Assembly (NCBI GenBank): GCA_027491035.1 | Contig: JAIXWZ010000019.1 | Coordinates: forward strand, 1 to 51,252 | Direction of reading: 5' to 3' | DNA from: Comamonadaceae bacterium | GTDB lineage: Bacteria; Pseudomonadota; Gammaproteobacteria; Burkholderiales; Burkholderiaceae_C | Length of the DNA: 51,252 nucleotides | Shown here: positions 29,651 through 41,445 of the stretch, in pieces | Position numbering within the stretch: the first letter of the stretch is position 1 | Layout: each line of letters opens with the position of its first letter | The notes under the pieces: model-generated | What the model was told of the DNA's origin: nothing | The model's input: the letters and a program-made list of their open reading frames with translations, nothing else | Databases searched by the model: none | Program-made: the position numbers and the translations under genes

Positions 29651-29659
29651 GGGCCAGGC

Positions 29660-31546
29660 TCAACCGGGGGGAGAGCCCAGACTGCCCGCCGGCGAAGCCA
29701 CCAGCTCGACCAAGCTTGCGCGCAGCAACTGTGGCCGCACCGGCTTGTGCAGCACCCGCACGCCGCTGTCGTGGGCCAAGGACTCCAACTGCGCAGAAAC
29801 ATCGCCCGTCATCAGCAGCGCACGCAAGGCCGGTCGGCCTTCGCGCTGGCCCTGCTGCCGCAGCGCCTGGATTAACTCAATGCCGTTGGGCTCGCGGTCA
29901 CCCAGGTGGTGATCGCTGACCACCAGGTCTGGCCATTGGGCGCGGGCCTCCTGAATGGCCTCGCGCATGTTGCGCGCAGAGCGCACCTGGCAACCCCAGC
30001 CCGCGAGTGTGCGGGTCAAGCTGTTGAGCAAAAGCTCCACGTTTTCGATCACCAGCACGTGCGCGCCGGCCAGCACAGCCTCTTCGTGGCCAGCTTGCGG
30101 CCCCGAGATGGCCCCTTGCAGCGACACCGGAGCAGGATCCAGTGCCGCGGCAGGCGCCTGAGCGCGGGGCAGCCTGACGCTAAAGGTCGAGCCTCGAGTC
30201 GGCAGCGATTCCACCCCCAGCTGGTGAGACAAAAGCTGGGCATAACGGCGCACGATGGACAGGCCCAGACCCAAGCCCTCGGCACCGGCCTCAGAGACAT
30301 CGAGGCGAACAAACTCGCGAAAGATCAGATCGAGCTTGTCCGGCGCAATGCCGATTCCCGTGTCCACCACCTTGACCTGCACGCTGCTCTCGAGTTCGAC
30401 CACAGTGACGTCAACCTGACCCTGCTGGGTGTACTTGATCGCATTGGAGATGAGGTTACCCAGCAGCGCCTGCAACAGCACCGGGTCCGAGAGCACCCAC
30501 TGCTCAGACGGGCCAAAACTCAAGCCCAGACCCTTGGCGCGGGCCGAAGCGCCGTATTCGGCCTCCAGTCTGCGCATCACCTGCTGGAGCGGCACGGCAA
30601 CGATGCGCGCCTGCACCAAACCCGCATCGAGCCGGGTCAAGTCCATCAACGTGGTCAGGGAGGCGCTCAGCGACTGGCTCAGATCGTTGAGGTCGCGCAA
30701 AGTCGATTTGACGGCATCAAAGGAGCCCGCCGCCAGCGCCTGCTCGGACAGCAAACCGATCGCATGGGCGGGCTGGCGCAGGTCATGGCTGACAGTGGCC
30801 AGCAGACGGCTGCGGGCGCTGGCCAGCTCCTGAAACTCAATATTCTTGAACTGCAATTCGCGGGCCAGATCGGCGCTGCGGCGCGCCAATGCGAAACCCT
30901 GCAAGATGGAGCGCCGGTGGCTGCTGGCGTACACCAGGTGCAGGGCAAACAGCGCCAACGTCAGAAGGCTCACGCCTTGGGCATACGGATGGTCTTGCTT
31001 GGAGATGGTCCAGGCAAAGGACAGGTAGATGGGCGGCGCATACACCAGGGTGTCGATCCAGCGCCCGGACAAGCTAAACGCGGTGGCGCCGACCAGAATC
31101 AGCACCACCATCACCGCCACGATCTGCGCGTACAGATCGAGCAGCGGCAAAATGAACAGGGCCAGGTAGGCAATCAGCACGCCATTGCTGGCCTGGATCA
31201 GCACCGAGATCGCCGACCACAGACGCACACGCGCGGGGGTCGGTTCAAGCTTGCCCGGGTAGAGCAAGCTGGCGATCCAGCGGGCCAGCAAGTAGGTGTT
31301 GAAGACGAGGCCCCAAATCAGCAGCTGATCATCGGTGAGCGGCTCGGCCTGCGCGATGAGATACAACACCATCGCGAACGATATCGGGCTGCTGAACGCC
31401 AGATTCCTGTAAATCACCCGCAGGTACTCGGCTTGCACCTGGGCCGAGCCGGCTCGCTCAGACTCCTGGCGTGCCAAGCGCTGGCGCAGCCAGCCCCACC
31501 AGCCAGCGCGGCGCTTCGTCGCCTCGGGCATGAACTGATCAGTCAC
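29660..31546 (-). CDS. Membrane-bound hybrid sensor histidine kinase/response regulator (paralogue B)
   Basis: Same architecture: VSHDLRQPAHAIGLLSEQAL, LRDLNDLSQSLSASLTTLMDLTRLDAGLV, DTGIGIAPDKLDLIFREFVRLD, GLGLGLSIV, receiver VLVIENVELLL...SDHHLGDREPNG...HKPVRPQLL. Confidence 0.93.
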   Translation of the reverse strand: MTDQFMPEATKRRAGWWGWLRQRLARQESERAGSAQVQAEYLRVIYRNLAFSSPISFAMVLYLIAQAEPLTDDQLLIWGLVFNTYLLARWIASLLYPGKLEPTPARVRLWSAISVLIQASNGVLIAYLALFILPLLDLYAQIVAVMVVLILVGATAFSLSGRWIDTLVYAPPIYLSFAWTISKQDHPYAQGVSLLTLALFALHLVYASSHRRSILQGFALARRSADLARELQFKNIEFQELASARSRLLATVSHDLRQPAHAIGLLSEQALAAGSFDAVKSTLRDLNDLSQSLSASLTTLMDLTRLDAGLVQARIVAVPLQQVMRRLEAEYGASARAKGLGLSFGPSEQWVLSDPVLLQALLGNLISNAIKYTQQGQVDVTVVELESSVQVKVVDTGIGIAPDKLDLIFREFVRLDVSEAGAEGLGLGLSIVRRYAQLLSHQLGVESLPTRGSTFSVRLPRAQAPAAALDPAPVSLQGAISGPQAGHEEAVLAGAHVLVIENVELLLNSLTRTLAGWGCQVRSARNMREAIQEARAQWPDLVVSDHHLGDREPNGIELIQALRQQGQREGRPALRALLMTGDVSAQLESLAHDSGVRVLHKPVRPQLLRASLVELVASPAGSLGSPPG

Positions 31547-31730
31547 CGCTTGGGCCGCCGCGACGGACGACGGGGCTGCTAAAACAGGGCAAGGCTGCCG
31601 TCGAGGCTCTGGATTGCAGGGCGCAGCGCATGGTGGGGTGGGCGTGCCAAAGCCCGGAGCAATGGGCCAGGCATCGGTTAGAAGCTGAGCTGCAAATTAT
31701 ATTTGGGATGATCTCTTCGATAATCAGCCC

Positions 31731-32945
31731 ATGAATCCCCTTCTCAAGCATTTGCAGCCTTACCCGTTCGAGCGGCTGCGCCGGCTGCACGCCGACATCA
31801 TCCCCAACCCCCAACTGGCGCCCATCAGCCTGGGCATCGGCGAGCCACGGCATGCGACGCCCGAGCTCATCGGGCAGGCCCTGCTGGCCAGTCTGCCCAA
31901 GATGTCCCACTATCCCGCGACGGCCGGCGAGCCTGCGCTCAAGCAGTCCATGGCCCGCTGGCTGGAGCGCCGTTATGCCATCTCGGTCGATCCTGTGACC
32001 GAAATCCTGCCGGTCAACGGCTCGCGCGAGGCCCTGTTTTCGCTGGCCCAAACAGTGATCGATCCAAGCCGCCCCGCCACGGTGGTGGTCCCCAATCCGT
32101 TCTACCAAATCTACGAAGGGGCGGCCTTGCTGGCTGGGGCCAAGCTGCATTACGCGCCGAGCCTGCCGCAGAAAAACTTTGGGGTTGACTGGGCAGCTGT
32201 GCCCACCGAGGTCTGGCAAAGCACGCAACTGCTGTTCGTGTGCTCGCCGGGCAATCCGGCCGGCGCGGTGATGGGACTGGACGAATGGCGCCAGGTGTTC
32301 GAGCTCAGCGATCGCCATGGCTTCGTGATCGCATCCGACGAGTGCTACAGCGAGATCTACTTTCGCGATGAGCCTCCTTTGGGCGCGCTGGAGGCGGCCA
32401 CCCGACTCGGGCGCAGCCGATTTGAGCGGCTGATCAGCCTGACCAGTCTGTCTAAGCGCAGCAATGCACCGGGGCTGCGATCGGGCTTTGTGGCGGGTGA
32501 CGCCAACCTCCTCAAAGCCTTCTTGCTCTACCGCACCTACCACGGCAGCGCCATGAGCCCGGTGGTGCAGGCGGCCAGCCAGGCGGCCTGGGACGACGAG
32601 GCGCACGTGCAACTGAACCGTCAGCTGTATCGCCAGAAATTTGCCCGAATCACGCCCGTGCTCCAGCAGGTCATGGAGGTCGCCCTGCCCGATGCCGGCT
32701 TTTACCTTTGGGCAAAGGTGCCGGAGGCTTTCGGGGGATCGGACACCGAGTTTTCGCGCCAGCTCCTGGCTCAATACAATGTCGTCGTGTTGCCCGGCAG
32801 CTACCTCGCGCGCGAGGCGCCTGGAGCCGACGGTCAACCCTTTAACCCCGGCGCCGGCCGGGTGCGCATGGCGCTGGTGGCCGAGACGGCCGAATGCCTC
32901 CAGGCGGCCGAGCGCATCGTCCAATTCATCCAATCGAAACACTGA
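31731..32945 (+). CDS. dapC: Succinyldiaminopimelate aminotransferase (DapC)
   Basis: Fold-type I aminotransferase (VCSPGNPAGAVM, SLSKRSNAPGLRSGF), directly upstream of dapD-dapE. Confidence 0.92.
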   Translation: MNPLLKHLQPYPFERLRRLHADIIPNPQLAPISLGIGEPRHATPELIGQALLASLPKMSHYPATAGEPALKQSMARWLERRYAISVDPVTEILPVNGSREALFSLAQTVIDPSRPATVVVPNPFYQIYEGAALLAGAKLHYAPSLPQKNFGVDWAAVPTEVWQSTQLLFVCSPGNPAGAVMGLDEWRQVFELSDRHGFVIASDECYSEIYFRDEPPLGALEAATRLGRSRFERLISLTSLSKRSNAPGLRSGFVAGDANLLKAFLLYRTYHGSAMSPVVQAASQAAWDDEAHVQLNRQLYRQKFARITPVLQQVMEVALPDAGFYLWAKVPEAFGGSDTEFSRQLLAQYNVVVLPGSYLAREAPGADGQPFNPGAGRVRMALVAETAECLQAAERIVQFIQSKH

Positions 32946-32948
32946 ACC

Positions 32949-33776
32949 ATGAGCTCACAGCAACTGCAGTCCATCATTGAAGCGGCCTGGGAAGATCGCA
33001 CCAAACTGTCCCCCGCCAGCGCTCCGCAGGACATCCGCGATGCGGTGGAAGCCGTGATCGGGCAGCTCAACAACGGCAGCCTGCGTGTGGCCACCCGTCA
33101 GGCGGTGGGCCAATGGACGGTGCACCAGTGGATCAAAAAGGCCGTGCTGCTGTCGTTTCGGCTCAATGACAACGAGATCATGCGCGCCGGCGACCTGGGC
33201 TTTTTCGACAAGGTCAAAACCAAGTTCTCCCACCTCGACGCCGATCAGATGCGTGCGGCGGGCGTTCGCGTCGTGCCGCCTGCGGTGGCTCGGCGGGGCA
33301 GCTTCATCGCCAAAGGCGCCATCCTCATGCCCAGCTATGTGAACATCGGCGCCTGGGTCGGTGAAGGCACCATGGTCGACACCTGGGCCACCGTGGGCAG
33401 TTGCGCCCAAGTCGGCGCCAACGTCCACCTGTCCGGCGGCGTCGGCCTCGGTGGCGTGCTCGAGCCGCTGCAGGCCAACCCCACCATCATTGAAGACAAC
33501 TGCTTTATTGGGGCCCGCTCCGAAGTGGTCGAAGGCGTGATCGTCGAAGAAAACTCGGTGATCTCCATGGGCGTCTACATCGGCCAAAGCACGCCGATCT
33601 ATGACCGCGAAAATGACACGGTGAGCTACGGACGCGTTCCCGCCGGATCGGTGGTGGTCTCTGGCAACCTGCCCAAGGCCGGTGGCAAGTACAGCCTGTA
33701 CTGCGCGGTCATCGTCAAGCGCGTGGACGCCAAGACCCGCGCCACCACCAGCCTGAACGATCTGCTGCGCGACTGA
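32949..33776 (+). CDS. dapD: 2,3,4,5-tetrahydropyridine-2,6-dicarboxylate N-succinyltransferase
   Basis: Left-handed beta-helix hexapeptide repeats ([51 protein letters not shown]). Confidence 0.97.
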   Translation: MSSQQLQSIIEAAWEDRTKLSPASAPQDIRDAVEAVIGQLNNGSLRVATRQAVGQWTVHQWIKKAVLLSFRLNDNEIMRAGDLGFFDKVKTKFSHLDADQMRAAGVRVVPPAVARRGSFIAKGAILMPSYVNIGAWVGEGTMVDTWATVGSCAQVGANVHLSGGVGLGGVLEPLQANPTIIEDNCFIGARSEVVEGVIVEENSVISMGVYIGQSTPIYDRENDTVSYGRVPAGSVVVSGNLPKAGGKYSLYCAVIVKRVDAKTRATTSLNDLLRD

Positions 33777-33802
33777 GTCCATCACCGCCCTGCTGCACTG
33801 GC

Positions 33803-34951
33803 ATGAATTTCACCCTGGAGTTGACCGAGGATCTGATCAGCCGGGCCTCGGTCACGCCCGAAGACGGCGGCTGTCTGGAGTTGCTTGGCCAGCGCCTGGC
33901 GCGCCTGGGTTTCGTCTGCGAGCGCCTCGACAGTGGCCCGGCCCACTTCCGAGTCAGCAACCTGTGGGCGCGCCGGGCCGGCAAACCGGGTTCGGCCACC
34001 TTGGTGTTTGCTGGGCACACCGACGTGGTGCCCACCGGGCCCCTGGAACAGTGGACAAGTGCCCCCTTCGTGCCCAGCCATCGGGGCGGCCAGCTCTACG
34101 GCCGGGGTGCAGCCGACATGAAAACCTCTTTGGCGGCCATGGTGGTGGCCACGGAGGAGTTTTTGCAGCAGCAGCCCGAACCGGCCCTGTCCATCGCGTT
34201 TTTGCTCACCAGCGACGAAGAAGGCCCGTCCAAAGACGGCACGCTGGTCGTGGTTGAAGAGCTGGCCCAGCGCGGTGAGCCGCTCGACTACTGCATCGTC
34301 GGCGAGCCCACCAGCGTCGAGCGGCTGGGCGACATGATCAAGAACGGGCGCCGCGGCACACTCAGCGGCAAACTGCGCGTTCATGGCGTGCAGGGCCACA
34401 TCGCTTATCCCCAACTGGCGCGCAACCCCACCCATCTGTTCGCCCCCGCACTGGCCGAGTTGTGCGCCACCGAATGGGACCGGGGCAATGCGCACTTCCC
34501 CGCCACGTCCTGGCAAGTGTCCAACATCCATGCCGGCACGGGCGCGGGCAATGTCATCCCGGGCGAATTGGTCGTCGATTTCAATTTCCGCTTCTCGACC
34601 GAGTCGAGCGCCGATGGGCTCAAGGCTCGGCTCGAAGCACTGCTCAAACGCCATGGCCTGCAATACAGCCTCGATTGGACACTCGGTGGCGAGCCCTTCC
34701 TCACCCCGGCGGGCGCATTGGTGCAGGCCATGAGTGAGGCGATTGCCGCGCAAACAGGCACCGCGCCCCAGTTGTCGACGACCGGCGGCACCAGCGACGG
34801 GCGCTTCATTGCACGCATTTGCCCCCAAGTGGTGGAGTTCGGACCGATCAACGCGAGCATTCACAAGATCGACGAGCACGTCGCGGTGGCCGATATGGAG
34901 CCGCTGAAAAACATCTACAAGGGCGTGCTGGAGCGCTTGGCCGGCGCATGA
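33803..34951 (+). CDS. dapE: Succinyl-diaminopimelate desuccinylase
   Basis: [24 protein letters not shown]...[19 protein letters not shown]...; M20 family. Confidence 0.96.
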   Translation: MNFTLELTEDLISRASVTPEDGGCLELLGQRLARLGFVCERLDSGPAHFRVSNLWARRAGKPGSATLVFAGHTDVVPTGPLEQWTSAPFVPSHRGGQLYGRGAADMKTSLAAMVVATEEFLQQQPEPALSIAFLLTSDEEGPSKDGTLVVVEELAQRGEPLDYCIVGEPTSVERLGDMIKNGRRGTLSGKLRVHGVQGHIAYPQLARNPTHLFAPALAELCATEWDRGNAHFPATSWQVSNIHAGTGAGNVIPGELVVDFNFRFSTESSADGLKARLEALLKRHGLQYSLDWTLGGEPFLTPAGALVQAMSEAIAAQTGTAPQLSTTGGTSDGRFIARICPQVVEFGPINASIHKIDEHVAVADMEPLKNIYKGVLERLAGA

Positions 34952-35835
34952 GGCCGGCTGCACGGGTGTTGCCGCTGATCGAAGCGGCAGCGGCGCAACT
35001 CGACGCCGCTGGCATCACGGCTGAAAACGGCTTGGGACAGGGCACGCTTTCCACCTTCGATGAGGCCGCCTGGTTGGTGCTTTGGGCCCTGGGCTTGCCG
35101 CTGGAAAGCAATTTGCAATACATCGGGCAGCAACCGGTCGCCGCGCAAGACGCCGAACGGTTGCAAGGACTGCTGCGCCAGCGCATCGAGCAGCGCACCC
35201 CCACAGCCTACCTCACGCGCCAGGCCTGGCTGTGCGGCGTGCCGTTTTATGTCGATGAGCGGGTCATCATTCCCCGCTCCTTCATTGCCGAGCTCATGAC
35301 CGAGGGCACGCTTGACACCTGGCTCAGCGCAGACACAAACCGCGTGCTCGATCTGTGCACGGGCAACTGCAGCTTGGCCATCATCGCCGCCCTCACTTAC
35401 CCTGACGTGCAGATTGAGGCGGCCGACATCAGCGCAGACGCGCTGGCTGTGGCCCGCATCAATGTGGATCAGCACCGACTGAGCGAGCGCATCACTCTGA
35501 TCGAGTCAGACGGCCTGCAGCGCTGCGCCGGCCCCTATGACCTGCTCATTTGCAACCCGCCGTATGTGAACGCCGACAGCATGGCCCGTTTGCCGGCCGA
35601 GTTCAGGGCCGAGCCCTCGCTGGCCCTGGCCGGGGGTAGCGACGGCATGGATTTTGTGCGCCAGTTGTTGGCCCAAGCGGCCAGCCGCCTAAGTCAACAG
35701 GGGGTGCTGGTGCTGGAGATTGGCAACGAGCGCGAAAACTTCGAGCGCGCCTTCCCCACTCTGGCGCCCATCTGGCTGCCCACCAGCGCGGGCGATGAGC
35801 AGGTCCTGCTGCTGACGCACGAGCAACTGTCCTAA
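34948..35835 (+). CDS. prmB: 50S ribosomal protein L3 N(5)-glutamine methyltransferase PrmB
   Basis: ATG at 34948 overlaps dapE stop (ATGA); [43 protein letters not shown]. Confidence 0.93.
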   Translation: MRPAARVLPLIEAAAAQLDAAGITAENGLGQGTLSTFDEAAWLVLWALGLPLESNLQYIGQQPVAAQDAERLQGLLRQRIEQRTPTAYLTRQAWLCGVPFYVDERVIIPRSFIAELMTEGTLDTWLSADTNRVLDLCTGNCSLAIIAALTYPDVQIEAADISADALAVARINVDQHRLSERITLIESDGLQRCAGPYDLLICNPPYVNADSMARLPAEFRAEPSLALAGGSDGMDFVRQLLAQAASRLSQQGVLVLEIGNERENFERAFPTLAPIWLPTSAGDEQVLLLTHEQLS

Positions 35836-35850
35836 GGTCCCCACGTCTTC

Positions 35851-37896
<2,046 letters not shown>

Positions 37897-37936
37897 GCCA
37901 CGCTGCGCAAAGCCTGAATCGTCATGGCGCCCCCAA

Positions 37937-38108
37937 CCTGTCATTGCCTCCGTTGTGTCATTGCGAGGAACGAAGCAATCCACTGCGGCCTTGGCGCGGG
38001 CACGTGGATTGCCACGGCGCTGCGCGCCTCGCAATGACGCAGCAGTTGCAACTGCCCCACCCTGTCATGGCGAGAAGATCAAGACGCGGCAAGCATGGCA
38101 ATGACAGG
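37937..38108. repeat. Nested palindromic intergenic repeat element
   Basis: Outer IR CCTGTCATTGC (37937-37947)/GCAATGACAGG (38098-38108); middle IR GTCATTGCGAGG (37957-37968)/CCTCGCAATGAC (38027-38038); inner IR GCAATCCAC (37975-37983)/GTGGATTGC (38004-38012). Confidence 0.88.
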
Positions 38109-38128
38109 GCGCGGCAGAGATCAGGCGT

Positions 38129-39046
38129 TCAACGCGGCGGCAGATAGCGCAGCGGATCGACCGGCTTGCCTTGACGGCGTATCTCGAAGTGCAGCTTGAT
38201 GCGGTCCGCGTCGCTGCTGCCCATCTCGGCGATCTTCTGGCCTTGCCTGACCATTTGGTCTTCCTTGACCAGCAAGGCCTGGTTGTGTGCGTAGGCCGTC
38301 AAATAGGTGTTGTTGTGCTTAACGATGATCAGGTTGCCGTAGCCGCGCAAGCCGGCGCCCGCATAGACCACACGGCCGTCGGCTGCGGCCAGCACCGGGT
38401 CACCGGCCCGCGCCGCGATATCGACGCCCTTGTTCTTGACCTCGTCAAACAGGGTCACAGTCTGACCCTGGGCCGGCCAAATCCAGCTTAGCTCCTCGCT
38501 TGCAGCCGCAGGCCCGCTGGCTGAAGCCGGCGCAGAACTCGCTTGAGCGGCAGGCGCCACCGGCGCCACGGGCACCGCCGCAGCCGAAGGCGGGCGAGCG
38601 GGCGGCTCAACCGGCGCCGCCAGGCTAGGCCGCGCCGGCGGCGTATCGTTGGGCGCCGTCACACGCAGCACCTCCCCCACCTCGATCAAGTTGGGATTGT
38701 CCAAGCCGTTCCAGCGCGCCAGATCGCGCCAGTTTTGACCATGGTCCAGCGCAATTCGCACCAGCGTGTCGCCGCGCTGCACCGTGTAGTGCCCCGGCTT
38801 GCCGGCGTTTTCCAGGCCGCGCAAGCCTTTGCTCGCCGCGACCGGGGGCTGGACCGAAGGCGGGTTGGCCGCCGGTCTGGGCACGGGCAGACCCGCCTGC
38901 GGCAGCGGCACGGCAGCGGGCTGACCGACACGGTCCTCAACCGGTGCGCGCGCTCTGGGGCCGGAACCACAGGCGCCCAACAACAGGCTCAGCAGCAAAA
39001 GACAGGTCCAGCGCTCAAATCGGGTGCTCGCGCCCATCCGTCTCAC
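38129..39046 (-). CDS. nlpD: LysM/M23 peptidoglycan-associated lipoprotein NlpD
   Basis: Lipobox LLLGACGSG, LysM (HYTVQRGDTLVRIALDHGQNWRDLARWNGLDNPNLIEVGEVLRV), M23 domain (GVDIAARAGDPVLAAADGRVVYAG). Confidence 0.94.
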   Translation of the reverse strand: MRRMGASTRFERWTCLLLLSLLLGACGSGPRARAPVEDRVGQPAAVPLPQAGLPVPRPAANPPSVQPPVAASKGLRGLENAGKPGHYTVQRGDTLVRIALDHGQNWRDLARWNGLDNPNLIEVGEVLRVTAPNDTPPARPSLAAPVEPPARPPSAAAVPVAPVAPAAQASSAPASASGPAAASEELSWIWPAQGQTVTLFDEVKNKGVDIAARAGDPVLAAADGRVVYAGAGLRGYGNLIIVKHNNTYLTAYAHNQALLVKEDQMVRQGQKIAEMGSSDADRIKLHFEIRRQGKPVDPLRYLPPR

Positions 39047-39831
39047 AGCACACCTGCCTTGAGCGGCACAAAATGCACGCCTTCCAGCACCGTCTGGCGC
39101 ATCCCGCCAGGCGTGTGGTCAACCACCACCAGCGCTTGCACGCCGGCGGCCGTCTCGACGGGTGCGACCAGACGGCCACCCGGCGCCAACTGCTCCAGCC
39201 AGGCCGGTGGAATGGCCTGGCCACCGGCGGCAGCGATTATGGCGGCATAGGGAGCGCCCTTGGCGTAGCCCTGCATGCCGTCGCCCAACAGCAGATGCAA
39301 GTTGGCCAGCCGCAAGGCCCGCAGGTTCTCGCGCGCCTTCTCATGAAGACCACGCAAGCGCTCAATGCTGTAGACCTCGCAGGCCAGCCGAGACAAGACC
39401 GCAGCCTGGTAACCGCAGCCCGTACCGATTTCTAGCACGCGCCCCAGGGGCTGAGCCCGCGCCTGGACCAGCAGTTCGAGCATGCGGGCCACCACGCTGG
39501 GCTTGGAGATCGTCTGGCCCAGACCAATGGGCAAGCTGGTGTCTTCGTAAGCCTGCCCCGCCAGGGCCGAATCCACGAAGCGATGCCGCTCAATGGCCTC
39601 CATCGCCGCCAGCACCTGGGGCTCTCGAATACCTTGGCCGGCGAGCTTGCGCACCATGCTGGCACGCACCGCTTGGGTCTCAAGAGGCGTGACTTGCGCC
39701 GCAGCCTGCATGGCCGGTTTGCGAGCCGCCCGCACAGATGGGGAGGGCTCAGTGGGCTCAAGGCGCGCCGGGAAAGCCGGCCGGCGCGCCGGCGCAGGGG
39801 ATGGACCGGGCGGCTTACCGGTTCGGTTCAT
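39043..39831 (-). CDS. pcm: Protein-L-isoaspartate O-methyltransferase
   Basis: [28 protein letters not shown]; start at ATG 39831 within the longer ORF. Confidence 0.93.
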   Translation of the reverse strand: MNRTGKPPGPSPAPARRPAFPARLEPTEPSPSVRAARKPAMQAAAQVTPLETQAVRASMVRKLAGQGIREPQVLAAMEAIERHRFVDSALAGQAYEDTSLPIGLGQTISKPSVVARMLELLVQARAQPLGRVLEIGTGCGYQAAVLSRLACEVYSIERLRGLHEKARENLRALRLANLHLLLGDGMQGYAKGAPYAAIIAAAGGQAIPPAWLEQLAPGGRLVAPVETAAGVQALVVVDHTPGGMRQTVLEGVHFVPLKAGVL

Positions 39832-40586
39832 GCCCGCAGTTGCTGCTGCCACCACGGCAGCCGCTCGTGATCGCTCAGATCGACTTGCAGCGGGGTCACC
39901 GTGACGTGGCCCTGGGCCGCAGCATGAAAGTCGGTGCCCTCGCCCTCGTCTTTGGCTGCACCGGCACTTCCGATCCAGTACATGGTTTCGCCCCGAGGGC
40001 TGGTTTGCGTGATCACCCGCTCGGCAGCGTGGCGCCGGCCCAGGCGGGCCACGCGCACGGGCTGGATTTGCTCGGCCGGCAGGTTGGGAATGTTGACATT
40101 GAGCAGCCAAGGCAGCGGTCCCTGGCCAAGACTGCCTGATGGTCCGGTCAGCTGCTCGACCAGTTCGCGCGCCTTGCGCGCGGCCGCGCCCAGATGGGCC
40201 CAACCCTTCTCAGTTTGCGAAAAGGCAATGGCCGGGATGCCAAACAAGTAGCCCTCCATGGCAGCGCCGACCGTGCCCGAGTAGATGGTGTCATCACCCA
40301 TATTCGCGCCATTGTTGATGCCCGAGACCACCAGGTCGGGCCGGTAGCCGAGCAGCCCCGTCAGTGCAATATGCACGCAATCGGCCGGAGTGCCATTGAC
40401 GTACCGAAAACCGTTGGAGGCCGTGTGCACATACAGCGGCGAATGCAGGGTCAGGGCATTGGACTTGGCACTGTTGTTGTGCTCGGGCGCGACGACATCG
40501 ACATCGGCCACCGTCTTGAGGGCTTCGTACAAGGCCACGATCCCGGGCGCCTGATAGCCGTCGTCGTTGCTGATCAGGATTTTCAT
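39828..40586 (-). CDS. surE: 5'/3'-nucleotidase SurE
   Basis: [23 protein letters not shown]...[17 protein letters not shown]...[25 protein letters not shown]. Confidence 0.97.
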   Translation of the reverse strand: MKILISNDDGYQAPGIVALYEALKTVADVDVVAPEHNNSAKSNALTLHSPLYVHTASNGFRYVNGTPADCVHIALTGLLGYRPDLVVSGINNGANMGDDTIYSGTVGAAMEGYLFGIPAIAFSQTEKGWAHLGAAARKARELVEQLTGPSGSLGQGPLPWLLNVNIPNLPAEQIQPVRVARLGRRHAAERVITQTSPRGETMYWIGSAGAAKDEGEGTDFHAAAQGHVTVTPLQVDLSDHERLPWWQQQLRA

Positions 40587-40793
40587 GGCTCGATTCTACG
40601 GTGTGGGCTGCGCCCAGGCAGCCGGTATGACATCGGCTGGCCCACCCATGTGTCGGGCAAAGGACCAAAGATCACCGAGAACCCCGGCTCTGGGTCATGC
40701 ATAAATAAAAGCACAATTGTTTACAATCACCTACAATCATTAACGATTGGGAAATGATCTGCTTCCCAGGTTTGGACCGGTCTCCCATTTTGA

Positions 40794-40825
40794 CGGTACG
40801 GCGCAACCGCGGGAGAACCGTACCG
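40794..40825 (+). promoter_or_regulatory. Perfect 8-bp stem hairpin in the 5' leader of the 40854 gene
   Basis: CGGTACGG (40794-40801) / CCGTACCG (40818-40825), 16-nt loop, about 28 nt before the GTG start. Confidence 0.6.
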
Positions 40826-40853
40826 CCTCTTTGAGTTTTGAAGGACGGTCGCT

Positions 40854-41405
40854 GTGAACGAAAACAACGCGAACAAAGACAACGCCTCGCCCACCGAAAT
40901 GGCGGGCAGCGCGCCAACTGTCGCCGCGCCCCGCAGGGGACGGCCACCGAAGAACTCCAAGCCCGCGGTGGAGCCCGAGCCGATCGCCAAGTTGCTCCCA
41001 CCCAACACGCCAAACTTCAACGCCTACATCCGTTTCCTTGGGGCGGTGGCTGCCGCAGCTGACAAGAAGGGCCGGCGCGACGACTCGGCCCTGCTCGATC
41101 CCAACGAAAAGGCGCTGCTCGAAATTGTGGCCCTGCGCTGGGCCAACGGCGCGCCGATGACCGTGCGCCAAGCCATTGCCCTGGCCTATCTGGGATCGCC
41201 TGCGACCTTGCACAAGCGGCTGATGCGGCTAAGAAAGCGCAAGTACCTGCAATTGCAAAGCGTCAGCGGTGACAAGCGCGTCAAGCAGCTGGTTCCGGGC
41301 ACGATGGGGATGGACTATCTGGAAGAAAACGGCCGGCTGATGCTCAACAGCCGGCATGCGATCAAGCGGGCCGGCAAGTCCTCGGACGAATTGGGGCAGG
41401 GATAA
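40854..41405 (+). CDS. Putative DNA-binding protein with AT-hook-like N-terminus and winged-helix-like region
   Basis: GTG start; APRRGRPPKNSKP AT-hook-like motif; C-terminal ALLEIVALRWANGAPMTVRQAIALAYLGSPATLHKRLMRLRKRKYLQLQSVSGDKRVKQLVPG resembles a MarR-type wHTH. Confidence 0.75.
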   Translation: MNENNANKDNASPTEMAGSAPTVAAPRRGRPPKNSKPAVEPEPIAKLLPPNTPNFNAYIRFLGAVAAAADKKGRRDDSALLDPNEKALLEIVALRWANGAPMTVRQAIALAYLGSPATLHKRLMRLRKRKYLQLQSVSGDKRVKQLVPGTMGMDYLEENGRLMLNSRHAIKRAGKSSDELGQG

Positions 41406-41445
41406 AGTCGCTGGCCCTGGGCGGTAACGCCCGCATATCCAATGA

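Noticed and set aside
29906-31582. 558-aa plus-strand ORF antisense to kinase B
   Set aside because: Shadow ORF with Gln/His/Arg-rich composition; histidine kinase motifs are in the minus frame.
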